Part shown: positions 1 to 7,691 of the stretch, in pieces
Layout: every line of letters begins with the position of its first letter
Numbering within the stretch: the first letter of the stretch is position 1
Assembly (NCBI GenBank): GCA_019417465.1
Contig: DXVF01000022.1
Location: forward strand, 1 to 20,912
Direction: 5' to 3'
Length of the DNA: 20,912 nucleotides
Origin: Clostridiales bacterium
GTDB taxonomy: Bacteria > Bacillota > Clostridia > TANB77 > CAG-508
Position numbers and translations under genes: made by a program
The notes under the pieces: model-generated
What the model was told of the DNA's origin: nothing
What the model saw: the letters and a program-made list of their open reading frames with translations, nothing else
The model's database searches: none

Positions 1-10
1 CATCTTCCAT
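1..10 (-). CDS. Start of a leftward gene cut by the window edge
   Basis: Only three codons (Met-Glu-Asp) lie inside the window. A GGAGG ribosome site about eleven bases upstream and the tandem leftward arrangement suggest a further small element gene. Nothing can be said about function. Confidence 0.3.
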
Positions 11-16
11 ACTCTT

Positions 17-328
17 TTATTCCTCCTCTGCTTTTCTTTTAAAATATTGTTCTATACATTGTTCACATTTACACATTTTGTCCTTGAAGCAATTTTCATC
101 ATTACAAAATTTAGCTGTTTTTTTAGTATGTACTGTAAATTGTAGTATGTATTTCGCCATTAGATCTATTTGTTTATCTTTCTTTTCAATATGTTTTTCT
201 AATTCTGCTAATACTTTTTCTATTGCATCTAGTTCTGTTCTTGTTATACAATATTGCCCACAATCTCTACTATCTTCAAGTAAATTTTCAACTATTTTTA
301 CTTCTTCTATACTCATTTCTTTAGACAC
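17..328 (-). CDS. Hypothetical element protein with Cys-rich C-terminus
   Basis: An unrecognised protein of 103 residues. The middle (about 35-60) is rich in Glu, Lys and Leu and is probably helical. The last 35 residues carry a cysteine cluster (FCNDENC, then MCKCEQC), which suggests a small metal-binding knuckle. The GTG start at 328 overlaps the end of the upstream gene by eight bases. An ATG four codons later (316), nine bases after AGGTG, is an equally good start. It is the last complete gene of the leftward block in this window. Function unknown; metal binding is inferred from Cys spacing only. Confidence 0.6.
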   Translation of the reverse strand: MSKEMSIEEVKIVENLLEDSRDCGQYCITRTELDAIEKVLAELEKHIEKKDKQIDLMAKYILQFTVHTKKTAKFCNDENCFKDKMCKCEQCIEQYFKRKAEEE

Positions 329-557
329 CTAACCACCCCAATTCTTTCACTTTTTCGTTTATTGCTTGTAGTAATTTCATATTCATGCCTAATATCCATA
401 CCCTATTATCTTCAATGCTATTTAATTCTATTGTTTTATCTTCAATTGCAAATCTTATATAATATTTATCTTCTTTGTTGTATCTTATAAGTCCGTATTT
501 AATATCAATATCTATTTCATATCCTAATTCTTCAAACATCTCATCTGCTCTACTCAT
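321..557 (-). CDS. Hypothetical small element protein
   Basis: A 78-residue acidic protein with no motif I recognise. It starts MSRADEMFEELGY, and the alternating hydrophobic and charged pattern in the middle (KYYIRFAIEDKTIEL) looks like beta strands. It overlaps the next leftward gene by eight bases, so the two are probably translated together. The upstream gap to 649 is a divergent promoter region. Composition and codon use match the neighbouring element genes. Confidence 0.6.
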   Translation of the reverse strand: MSRADEMFEELGYEIDIDIKYGLIRYNKEDKYYIRFAIEDKTIELNSIEDNRVWILGMNMKLLQAINEKVKELGWLGV

Positions 558-588
558 TTTTCACCTATCTTTCCGGAATAAACTTCCA

Positions 589-617
589 TTTACTTTAACA
601 ATTTAATATTGTATAAT
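589..617 (+). promoter_or_regulatory. Promoter TTTACT-17-TATAAT for the 649 gene
   Basis: TTTACT at 589-594 and TATAAT at 612-617 are separated by 17 bases. Transcription would begin near 624, just ahead of the TAGGAGG ribosome site at 635-641. The same two hexamers with the same spacing precede the rightward genes at 7692 and 9998. Confidence 0.7.
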
Positions 618-648
618 TTAATTAACATATTTTTTAGGAGGTACAATT

Positions 649-903
649 ATGTATGGATTAGAAGTTCGGAATTGCATTTTAGATTTGTCAGATGCTTTGA
701 AAGATAAGTATGGTTCATTTCTCAAAAATTATAGCGAATTGAAGTCTTATGAAGTTTTTAAGAATGGTTCTTATTTAGGTTCATTCCTTCATATTTGCTA
801 TAACAATAATAGGAATACTTATATTTATCTTTCTGATAAGTTAAACCATCTCCATACTGAAGAACGTCTCGCTCTTAGAGTATTGGCAGAAGAATGCAAT
901 TAA
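649..903 (+). CDS. Hypothetical rightward protein, 84 aa
   Basis: An unrecognised protein that stands alone on the + strand with its own promoter, a strong ribosome site seven bases before ATG, and its own terminator. That is the layout of an independently expressed cargo gene in a phage-like element. The sequence is mixed charged and aromatic, with a YLG-S-F-L-H-I-C-Y core and no membrane segment or cysteine cluster. Codon 7 is CGG (667-669), read in frame as Arg. This is the only in-frame CGG in the window that does not coincide with a +1 frame break, because four-base reading here would hit a stop within five codons. Function unknown. Confidence 0.65.
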   Translation: MYGLEVRNCILDLSDALKDKYGSFLKNYSELKSYEVFKNGSYLGSFLHICYNNNRNTYIYLSDKLNHLHTEERLALRVLAEECN

Positions 904-924
904 TAATTTATTCTTATCTTTTCT

Positions 925-952
925 GAAGAGTTCAATTGAACTCTTCTTTTTT
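925..952 (+). terminator. Terminator after the 649 gene (bidirectional)
   Basis: A perfect palindrome with 11-base arms (GAAGAGTTCAA / TTGAACTCTTC, 925-946) is followed by six T. It ends the rightward gene at 903 and abuts the stop of the leftward gene at 951. Confidence 0.85.
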
Positions 953-1144
953 ATGTACTTCCTATTTTTCTTGCATTTCTTCTATCTATTTCTAAGTTTA
1001 AATAATTAAACATCTTATCTATTTCTTTTATGTTTAATTTTACAATGCCATCTCTAATAAAATTGTTAATATATCTTGTATATTCCACAGTAGAATTGGT
1101 CTAAATATGTAGCCGAAGAACATTTCTATTAGTATGTATTTCAT
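951..1144 (-). pseudogene. Small hypothetical gene split by a frame break
   Basis: A strong ribosome site (AAAGGAGGACAA) precedes ATG at 1144. That frame reads MKYILIEMFFGYIFRP and then drifts into an unlikely tail that ends at 1040. A second frame, open from 1100 to 951, reads a convincing charged helical tail (for example EIDKMFNYLNLEIDRRNARK). Joining them after Phe-Arg-Pro needs a -1 step: re-reading the last A of CCA, or restoring one lost A, gives Pro-Asn-Ser-Thr. The product would be about 64 residues. Either one base is missing or two short genes overlap. Function unknown. Confidence 0.5.
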
Positions 1145-1154
1145 TTGTCCTCCT

Positions 1155-1343
1155 TTACCAGCTTAATAATTTATAATTCATTATTGATACTGTTTCTAGT
1201 TTACAGTCGTCTTTTATGATTTCTTCAATATCTCTTATTTCTTCGATATTGTTTATTTTTTTATTTCTAGTAATATTTACATTTCCAAATCCAAATCCGT
1301 TTTTTGTTTTCATAAAATATGCTATAAAATATATGTATTTCAT
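1155..1343 (-). CDS. Hypothetical small element protein, 62 aa
   Basis: It opens with MKYIYFIAYFMKTKNGFGFG, which resembles the start of proteins that respond to a partner phage gene, then an acidic middle (NNIEEIRDIEEIIKDD). It shares its first residues (MKYI) with the next leftward gene at 1144. That may mean a local duplication, but the similarity is too short to press. No domain recognised. Confidence 0.55.
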   Translation of the reverse strand: MKYIYFIAYFMKTKNGFGFGNVNITRNKKINNIEEIRDIEEIIKDDCKLETVSIMNYKLLSW

Positions 1344-1359
1344 TTAATCACCTGCTTTA

Positions 1360-1602
1360 TTAAATTAAATTTTGTGCTTGTCTCACAAACTCTATTACTT
1401 TCTCTTCGTTCATTATTTTTCTGTTAATCACTTTCATTGCATATTTATCTATAGCATCGCAATGTGTTTTGTTATATGTATCATTTTTCACATCTTCTTC
1501 TAATTGCATTAAAAAATATCTAAATGTTTTTAATACATTTTCATTAGGTTCTATTTTTTCTTGTTCTTTTAACCAATCATTAAATTCCTTATTTCTTACC
1601 AT
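1360..1602 (-). CDS. Hypothetical small element protein, 80 aa
   Basis: A charged, helix-rich protein (MVRNKEFNDWLKEQEKIEPN at the start) preceded by a GGAGG ribosome site within an A-rich leader. It is the first leftward gene after the iteron-like region, so its promoter probably lies inside that region. No domain recognised. Confidence 0.6.
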   Translation of the reverse strand: MVRNKEFNDWLKEQEKIEPNENVLKTFRYFLMQLEEDVKNDTYNKTHCDAIDKYAMKVINRKIMNEEKVIEFVRQAQNLI

Positions 1603-1899
1603 TTTTCCTCCATTTTTTTAAGGTAACACACTTAAAAACCGACTTAGTAACGTCGAAACCCTTACAGTTCTAAGGAGGTAACTGACTTCACTAACTTTTG
1701 ACTAATCTTATTCTTATATTTTTATATATATATAATTACTATATAAATATATAATTTATATATATTAAACTTAGTTAAGTCAGTTAAAGTATATATATAT
1801 TAATAAATAAGACAGTTTTAAAATCAGTTACCACTCAGTTAAAACTTAGTTACTATATAGATATTTGTTCAAAGATTTCTTGTTTAACATAATATCTTT
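1603..1899. repeat. Iteron-like, AT-rich non-coding region, possible replication origin
   Basis: About 300 bases without a gene, directly after the stop of the replication helicase/primase. TCAGTTA occurs at 1780, 1824 and 1835. A related CTTAGTTA occurs at 1770 and 1845, and an inverted copy, TAACTGA, at 1679. Between them lies an extremely AT-rich run (1710-1800), mostly alternating T and A. Short iterons next to an easily melted tract beside an initiator/helicase gene are typical of phage and plasmid origins. The origin role is inferred; the repeats are seen. Confidence 0.5.
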
Positions 1900-4146
1900 T
1901 TATAGTATTGTTTTTTTCATTTGCTTTCTTTCATACCCTAATTTCTTCATTTCTTTACCAAATCTAGTAAGACTCATTTCTCCTCTAAACTTATTTTCCT
2001 TTCTCCAGACATCAAATGCTGTATATAATTCATTGCATGGTATATCAGAAATTTCTTTTTCCTCATATACTTCATATAGAAAATTAGCTACGGGATTATT
2101 TTCTCTTACATATTCATCAGTAGCTTCTACTATTTGTTTAGGAACTGTAAATTCTTTATTTTCTAGAACTTTGCTTATAGCTTGTACAGATTTATAGAGT
2201 ACATATTCTAGATTTTCTTTCTTTTTTAATTTCTCGCTAATAAATGGATCGTAATTTGGATTGCCTTTTTTAAATACTGCATTTAATGGAATTATTACTA
2301 ATCTATGTGTTAATCCATCTGTAGTATCATTCATTCTAGGGATAGTGTTATAACTTAAAATCATTTTTGTATTTATTTTTGCACTAAAACTGTTTTGGTT
2401 TTTAAATTCAATGCTTGTATAACTTTCTCCTGTAATACGTTTCATTACAGATGTATCGTCTAGATAACTAGCACTACAATCATCTGCAATATTTGCTAAT
2501 TTCCCATATAGCTCAGCCTTACCAAATCTGTTTCCTGCTATTTCTTTTAAATCAACATGCGATACATTTTCTTCTCCTAACAATTTCGTTATCATATTTA
2601 ATAGTGTTGATTTTCCGTTTGCTCCATTTCCAACAAGTATAAATACTTTTTGAAATGGCATTCCTCTATATAAACAGTAACCTATCATTTCGTATAGTAA
2701 TGTCACTACTTCTTGGTCATCAACTGCTAGATTGTTCATAATTGTATCTACTTCGTTGTTCTTTTCTTGTTCATAGAATGCAAATTTAATTTTATTTCTT
2801 GTTACAATATCTGTAGAATGAGATTTTAGTTTTAAATCTTTAATATCTAAAATTCCATTTTCTAGACATATATATTTCTCATCTGCTTCTTCCACTTCCT
2901 TGCATTTGTCTTTTATATAGTCTTTTACTTCTCTTTTTTTATTCATTGATAAATTAGGTATTAAATTTACAATAAAGCTTCCTAGGGCATCCTCGCAAGA
3001 AATATAACTACCTTCTTGATACATATATAATCTTTTTTCTATTTTTAATATGTTGTATTTATTAATTAAATAATCTCCAAATGCATCATGTAAAAATTTG
3101 TTATCATCATAAAAAGCCATTTTATTAAATTTGATTTCTTTTTCAGATTTTAGATATTCTTCTTTATCAAATTTGTTTTTTATATGTACTTGTGAAATAT
3201 CTTTGCAACCAAACTTCTTACAAGTTATTACTTTACATTTACTATTATCTAGATACCTTAATATTGTTCCTACAAAAGTAGCTCCTCCTTGGTCTTCCTC
3301 ATCTTGTATATATATTGTTTTAAAGTTTTCTAATATATGAACATATTCCTCTTTAAAATTACTTGCACCTGGTACTCCTAAAGCTTGTACTCCATAATAC
3401 CAAAGTGTTTGTGTATCAGATTCTCCTTCAACTAGTACAATGTAATCTTCTTTATATTCTTTTAATTTCCATAAACCATAGAGTATAGTTTTTGAACCTT
3501 TTTTCCATGCAAATACATAGTCGTTGTATGTAAAATCTAAAAATCTATTATTATCATTATCAAGTACTACTCTTGCTGTTATATCAACCATTCCTGCTAT
3601 CTTCTTAGCAATTTTTTCTTGTAGATTTACAGTATAACTTGTAATACTTGTACCATTTTTAAATTTAACCTCTTCTACTTTATCGTGACTTAGTAAGATA
3701 ATATTGTAATCACTATTTATAATTCTTTTTATTGTTGTTAAAAATTCTGTTTTTATCATGTCATAGCCTTTTCCATAACCTGCATCTGATTCATGCTCTA
3801 TTCCTAATTTATCGTACATATATACCCTACAAGCCTCATATACATCTTCTATTAAGTCAATTACTATAGTTTTGAATGTATGTTGACCTGCTATAATTTC
3901 ATCTACAGCATCTTTAAATACTTCCCATGCAAATTTTGTATTTTTTATTCTTCCATTCATAGTTATTTTGTCTCTAATTGCTACACATGGACTATCAACA
4001 TATTGAATATTTCCATCTGTATTTAACATTAATACTTCTGGGAAACCATTTGCAAAAGTTGTCTTTCCAGACATTGGGCTTCCATATAAATATAATTTTA
4101 CTTTTTTAGATGCTTGAACATCTCTTTTTTTATTTTCTGGTAACAT
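1900..4146 (-). CDS. Fused Sak4-like ATPase, TOPRIM and SF3 (D5-type) helicase
   Basis: A 748-residue replication protein made of three parts. Residues 1 to about 213 resemble phage AAA/RecA-like nucleotide-binding proteins (Sak4 type), with Walker A GSPMSGKTT at 22-30 and an IVIDLIED Walker B. From about 215 it continues as a phage/plasmid primase-helicase: a WKKGSK...LYGLW lead-in, TOPRIM with VEGESD (about 239-244) and a DEEDQGG acid cluster, then a D5-N region and an SF3 helicase with Walker A GNGANGKST at 506-514. In relatives these are normally two genes. Here the ATPase stops just where its family shows a Gly-rich strand, and the primase has lost its N-terminal zinc-binding region. An in-frame deletion fusion is the simplest reading. 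The ribosome site GGAGG precedes ATG. Confidence 0.85.
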   Translation of the reverse strand: MLPENKKRDVQASKKVKLYLYGSPMSGKTTFANGFPEVLMLNTDGNIQYVDSPCVAIRDKITMNGRIKNTKFAWEVFKDAVDEIIAGQHTFKTIVIDLIEDVYEACRVYMYDKLGIEHESDAGYGKGYDMIKTEFLTTIKRIINSDYNIILLSHDKVEEVKFKNGTSITSYTVNLQEKIAKKIAGMVDITARVVLDNDNNRFLDFTYNDYVFAWKKGSKTILYGLWKLKEYKEDYIVLVEGESDTQTLWYYGVQALGVPGASNFKEEYVHILENFKTIYIQDEEDQGGATFVGTILRYLDNSKCKVITCKKFGCKDISQVHIKNKFDKEEYLKSEKEIKFNKMAFYDDNKFLHDAFGDYLINKYNILKIEKRLYMYQEGSYISCEDALGSFIVNLIPNLSMNKKREVKDYIKDKCKEVEEADEKYICLENGILDIKDLKLKSHSTDIVTRNKIKFAFYEQEKNNEVDTIMNNLAVDDQEVVTLLYEMIGYCLYRGMPFQKVFILVGNGANGKSTLLNMITKLLGEENVSHVDLKEIAGNRFGKAELYGKLANIADDCSASYLDDTSVMKRITGESYTSIEFKNQNSFSAKINTKMILSYNTIPRMNDTTDGLTHRLVIIPLNAVFKKGNPNYDPFISEKLKKKENLEYVLYKSVQAISKVLENKEFTVPKQIVEATDEYVRENNPVANFLYEVYEEKEISDIPCNELYTAFDVWRKENKFRGEMSLTRFGKEMKKLGYERKQMKKTIL

Positions 4147-4157
4147 AATTTTCCTCC

Positions 4158-4908
4158 TTATTTATTTGAAATCATATAATCTATCGTTTCGTTTGATTGG
4201 CAATATTCTTTATAATCACACCAATCGCATAATCTTGTTTCATTTTTTTCGTAACTCTCATCTTGTTCTATTTTTTTTATTTCTTCAAAAAATTCTTTTA
4301 CTTTATTTTCATCATAATTAACCTTTTTAAGTTGTAATTTTTTATCTTGTAATGTCTCTAAAATTCTTTTTCTAAACTGATATGTATCTTCTGTTTTTTT
4401 CATTCTTATTGCAGTTTTAGGAATAAATAAATATCCTAAATTTCTTACTTTAAATCCTTTTTGTGCTAGATAGTATTTATATAAATGTACTTGTTTTGAA
4501 TTTATATAATTTTCTATATTGTTAGAATATTTAAAATCTATTACATCTACTGTACCATCTTGATTATGTATTATTAAATCCACATATCCTACATACTCTG
4601 TGTTTTTTATTTCATATTCATAAGTAAAGTCACTTCCGTAGATTTTTTAATTGTTCTCTTACAATAGGAATCCAATATTCTAACTTCATAATTTCTTCTA
4701 TATGCTTATCTGTTATTCTAGGAAATTGTTGTTTGTAGTACATTATTGCTACATTTAATCCTTGTTCTATTCCTAAATGTATAGTTGTTCCAACTATTAG
4801 GGCATTATCTGCTTCAAAATCATCATACACTTTTAATTTGTCTATATACCTATACTTATACTGTCTAGGACAATTACAATAAGTTGATACTCTTGAATAA
4901 CTGTACAT
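4158..4908 (-). CDS. Cas4/RecB-like PD-(D/E)XK nuclease, split at CGGA
   Basis: An exonuclease-type protein likely to act in phage recombination or replication. The first frame (4908 down to 4630) begins MYSYSRVSTYCNCPRQYKYR, typical of RecB/Cas4 nucleases. It runs to Asn-Leu and then meets CGG AAG TGA. The second frame carries the active site (GYVDLI, then VIDFKYS) and a C-terminal cysteine set CDWCDYKEYC that, with an N-terminal Cys, could hold an iron-sulfur cluster. Reading CGGA at 4635-4638 as one Gly joins the frames without gain or loss (Asn-Leu-Gly-Ser-Asp) and gives 249 residues, a normal size. It lies between VRR-NUC and the Sak4-like ATPase. Confidence 0.8.
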
Positions 4909-4918
4909 TCTTTTTTAC

Positions 4919-5196
4919 CTACAGTACTTTTTGCTTAAACTTTTCAAATTGGCTTGGTTTTAGAATAATAGCTTGTCCATTAGATTTTTTAATTTGTTCT
5001 ATGTTATATAGTTGCAATGCACTAGGTTTTCCATCTTCTTTTTTTAGCTCTACTGCAACAAACAAGCCATTTAGGCATATTATTAAATCTGGAATACCGT
5101 GAACGTTGATATCCTCCTCCGCCAAACCTTTATGTAATAAATGTGTTGAGACCTTAGAAATTTAATTACTTCATTTTGAAAATCTCTTTCTAGCAT
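4919..5196 (-). CDS. VRR-NUC nuclease with two CGGN frame breaks
   Basis: A small phage nuclease of the VRR-NUC (PD-(D/E)XK) family. The true start is ATG at 5196, directly after the TAA of the upstream gene, with GGAGG a few bases ahead. It reads MLERDFQNEVIKFLRSQHIY, then Lys-Val-Trp. There CGGA (5118-5121) must be taken as a single Gly to continue as Gly-Gly-Gly-Tyr-Gln-Arg-Ser. A second CGGT (5096-5099) must again be one Gly to reach Gly-Ile-Pro-Asp, the metal-binding motif, followed by VAVELKK with the catalytic E-x-K. With both sites read this way the protein is 91 residues, complete from start to stop. Confidence 0.8.
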
Positions 5197-5547
5197 TTAA
5201 TCCTCCATCTCATCTATACTTAATTGTTTATTAATTTTTTCTACATAAACTTCATTAGTATCTTCATTTATCTTTAATTCATAGTCATATCCTAAGCTTC
5301 CCTTGTTAGTATTTTTTGTTTCTTTAATTTTTTCGCTTATTTGATAATCAAGTCTTGGTTCTTCCCATTCTATGTAATTCCCGTCATCTTGTGTTTCTCC
5401 TAAATGAGTACTATCTAAATTAATTTTTAGAGTAATTTCAGCTTCTCTTCTTCCAGTTACAACAACATTCATTAATCTATTTAAAATAACTTCTAATTGA
5501 TCCTTCATTGGTTTCAATAATTCACTATTAAAATCTAATCTTTCCAT
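5197..5547 (-). CDS. Hypothetical phage early protein, 116 aa
   Basis: An acidic, soluble protein I do not recognise. Residues 1-30 look helical (MERLDFNSELLKPMKDQLEV). The middle resembles a beta-rich region with many Glu and Asp. It starts at the base after the helicase stop codon and its own stop is followed immediately by the VRR-NUC start, so the three are tightly coupled. This position between helicase and nuclease is common for small accessory replication proteins. That role is inference only. Confidence 0.6.
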   Translation of the reverse strand: MERLDFNSELLKPMKDQLEVILNRLMNVVVTGRREAEITLKINLDSTHLGETQDDGNYIEWEEPRLDYQISEKIKETKNTNKGSLGYDYELKINEDTNEVYVEKINKQLSIDEMED

Positions 5548-6776
5548 TTATTTATCATCCTTTCTAAATAATTCATCTGTATAATTTTTCCTTTGTTTTA
5601 ATGTCTCTAATATCTTTTCTTCTATAGAATTTTGAGTTATTAAATAATAATAGAAACATATATTTTTTTGACCGTATTCTATGAATACGCTTTTTACTTT
5701 GTTCAAATAATTCTGAACTAAGTGGCAAACTGTAATAAATTATTTTGTTTGCTTTTTGCAAATTAACCCCTGTAGCTCCTACTTGATATTGTACAAGTGT
5801 TACAGAATCATTATATTTTTCATAATTCCTTAAGTCTTTAATATCACCTGCTATGATACTTAGATGTGCTTTTACACAATCTGCTATTTCTTTTCTTTCT
5901 TCATTAAAATTGTAAAATATTATTAATCTATCATCTGTTGACTCAATTAAATCTTTTAATGCTTGTAATTTATTTTTATTGTATTGAGATGCTAATTGCC
6001 TTAAATATAATAATTTTGTAAGTGATGTATCTCCAACTAGCAAATTATTATGAACTGTTACAATTCTATCTTTCTTAAAAGTCTTATATTCACTTGTATT
6101 GTTTACCTTTATTATGTTATGTGTTTGCTCTGGAAGTTCAATTGCTTCTTCTGTTTTCATAAAAACTGCCCCATATTCTGACAATCTAAGTTTTAGATGT
6201 TCTACATTTTTATAATCTATAACTTTAGGTGTTTTAAAACCTCCAATATTGATTAAAATGTAATTTATGTACATATTCCAAAATGCTTTTTTTGTTATTT
6301 TCCAACCTAGTAGATGACATTGTGTTAATAATTCCTCATATTTCCCACCGTGTTGGTGTTCCAGAACATAATATTAAGTTTTTAAAGTTCATTTTCATAA
6401 TAAATTTTGTTCTAGATGCTGTAGAGTTTTTTATAAACTGTGATTCATCTAAAATTAATGTATAGTCTTTTAAACGTTGAAATTCTGCTCTTCTCCAGAT
6501 TAAATCGTAATTAATTATTATTACTGTTTTTAATGTTAAATCTTTAGGTATTTCATATTTGTATACTTGATATTCTGGATAAAATTGTTTAATGTGATTT
6601 TCCCAAGTATCTACTACAGATTTAGGACAAACAATAATATTTAAATTTTCATTCAATTCTTTCATCTTTTCACTTGCTACGAATGTTTTACCTAACCCCA
6701 TATCCAGATACAATGCACATTTATTTTTGTTTTTTAGTTGTTCTAGTACCTTTTTTTGGTGGGGATATAGTTCCAT
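5548..6776 (-). CDS. SNF2/DEAD-family helicase, split twice at CGGT
   Basis: A superfamily 2 DNA translocase, likely the element's replication or recombination helicase. ATG at 6776 follows GGGTGAT and gives MELYPHQKKVLEQL. Walker A is DMGLGKT at 25-31, motif II is LILDESQF, and motif III is CSGTPT. At motif III the frame ends (CGG TGG GAA ATA TGA). Reading CGGT at 6347-6350 as Gly continues as Gly-Gly-Lys-Tyr-Glu-Glu-Leu-Leu. Near the end, motif VI reads HRI-CGG. Taking CGGT at 5671-5674 as Gly restores the hallmark RIGQ and carries the protein to a stop that abuts the next start codon. The full length is 408 residues, usual for phage SNF2 helicases. With ordinary triplet reading it would be three pieces. 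Confidence 0.85.
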
Positions 6777-6930
6777 CTTTATCACCCACAATCTTTATAT
6801 AAGTTTCTGCTATTAAACAGTTTAATTTTGTTAATTCTGATATATCTTCTATTCTATAAACATCTTCACTCTCTATTATTTCGGTTATCTGTTTAGAATT
6901 TCTTTCTAAATATTCTTGTATTTTATTCAT
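6721..6930 (-). CDS. Hypothetical small protein overlapping the helicase start
   Basis: A 69-residue charged protein (MNKIQEYLERNSKQITEIIE at the start). Its ATG overlaps the stop of the zinc-ribbon gene (TAATG), so the two are translationally coupled. The last 18 codons overlap the beginning of the helicase in another frame. That is a long overlap, and the tail (Lys- and Thr-rich) looks less protein-like than the front. The real end may be earlier if a base is wrong near 6780. No domain recognised. Confidence 0.5.
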   Translation of the reverse strand: MNKIQEYLERNSKQITEIIESEDVYRIEDISELTKLNCLIAETYIKIVGDKDGTISPPKKGTRTTKKQK

Positions 6931-7127
6931 TAATCTTCACCTACAATTCTTGTAGTGTCTTTAATAATTATTTCATCAAAACAATTACAACAGAATATTT
7001 CATTATCTAATTCATGATAATCTTCGCCTTTATATATGTCTGCTCCGCAATATTGACATTCATAAACTGGTTTTCTTTCTTGTTTATCTAATCTGATTCG
7101 TTCTTCTTCTAAATATTTATCTTCCAT
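6930..7127 (-). CDS. Small zinc-ribbon protein
   Basis: A 65-residue protein with two CxxC knuckles (CQYCG and CCNC), 23 residues apart, as in treble-clef or zinc-ribbon folds. I chose ATG at 7127 because GGGGG lies just upstream. The further TTG at 7148 falls upstream of that site. It sits in the leftward early operon ahead of the helicase, so a DNA- or partner-binding accessory role is likely, but nothing specific can be named. Confidence 0.6.
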   Translation of the reverse strand: MEDKYLEEERIRLDKQERKPVYECQYCGADIYKGEDYHELDNEIFCCNCFDEIIIKDTTRIVGED

Positions 7128-7203
7128 AAAACCCCCTTGATTTTTCAATAGCTTTATGTTAATATAATTTTAAGGTATTAACATAAATACTAATTGTTTT
7201 GAA

Positions 7204-7464
7204 CTAGTACTGTTTTCCAGGCACTGCTAGTTCTTTTAATATGTTTAAAACTGTTTCTTCAAACTTCACAGCTTTGTTATATTGTTCTACTGTAAAAGCT
7301 TTAAATTTAAGCCACTTGTTTACATCTAACATTTCAAAATAACCCTCTATAGTTTCTTGTTTAGCTGTCATTAGATATTCTGTTTCATCTCCTTTTTTTC
7401 TTTCTATAACTCTACTTTTTCTTAATATTTTAATCACCTCCTCTAAATCTACTTTAACATGCAT
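7204..7464 (-). CDS. Hypothetical early protein, 86 aa
   Basis: A soluble basic-acidic protein starting MHVKVDLEEVIKILRKSRVI with two probable helices, a short aromatic stretch (GYFEMLDVNKWLKFK) and a helical C-terminus. No strong ribosome site is visible before its ATG. It lies in the leftward early block between a small membrane peptide gene and the zinc-ribbon gene. Not recognised. Confidence 0.55.
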   Translation of the reverse strand: MHVKVDLEEVIKILRKSRVIERKKGDETEYLMTAKQETIEGYFEMLDVNKWLKFKAFTVEQYNKAVKFEETVLNILKELAVPGKQY

Positions 7465-7492
7465 TTTTCTCTAAACTGAACATTTGTAAAAA

Positions 7493-7615
7493 TTATTTCA
7501 TAAACATATAAACTAATCCCGCAAAACCTAAGCTGTATAATCTAATTAATCCTAATGTACATTTAATTGCTCTTATTTGAGCTTGTCTTATTAATTTTTA
7601 CTCTCTTTTTGTCAT
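7493..7615 (-). pseudogene. Small membrane peptide gene with an in-frame stop
   Basis: A ribosome site (AAAGGAG) precedes ATG at 7615. The frame reads MTKRE, then TAA (7598-7600), then continues open for 34 codons, reading Lys-Leu-Ile-Arg-Gln-Ala-Gln-Ile-Arg and a hydrophobic C-terminus (CTLGLIRLYSLGFAGLVYMF). The conserved reading on both sides of the stop suggests AAA or GAA mutated to TAA, or a base error. Intact, it would be a 40-residue protein with one membrane helix. Confidence 0.5.
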
Positions 7616-7628
7616 TTGTTTCATCTCC

Positions 7629-7657
7629 TTTACTTTTAATTTTTTTATTTATATAAT
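7629..7657 (+). promoter_or_regulatory. Promoter TTTACT-17-TATAAT for the DUF4145-type gene
   Basis: TTTACT at 7629-7634 and TATAAT at 7652-7657 lie 17 bases apart, about 35 bases before the gene. Hexamers and spacing are identical to those at 589 and 9948. Confidence 0.7.
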
Positions 7658-7691
7658 CTACCTATCTTTATTAAGAAAGGTAGTGATTATA

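Noticed and set aside
78..332. Rightward hydrophobic open frames opposite leftward genes (also at 1865-2197, 3131-3340, 4884-5102, 9277-9495, 18000-18245)
   Set aside because: They are Phe/Ser/Leu-rich mirror images of AT-rich leftward genes, without ribosome sites or protein-like composition.
1710..1800. TA-rich run as a microsatellite or CRISPR leader
   Set aside because: There is no regular spacer-repeat structure and no cas gene; the nearby iterons explain it better as an origin. No CRISPR array is present anywhere in the window.
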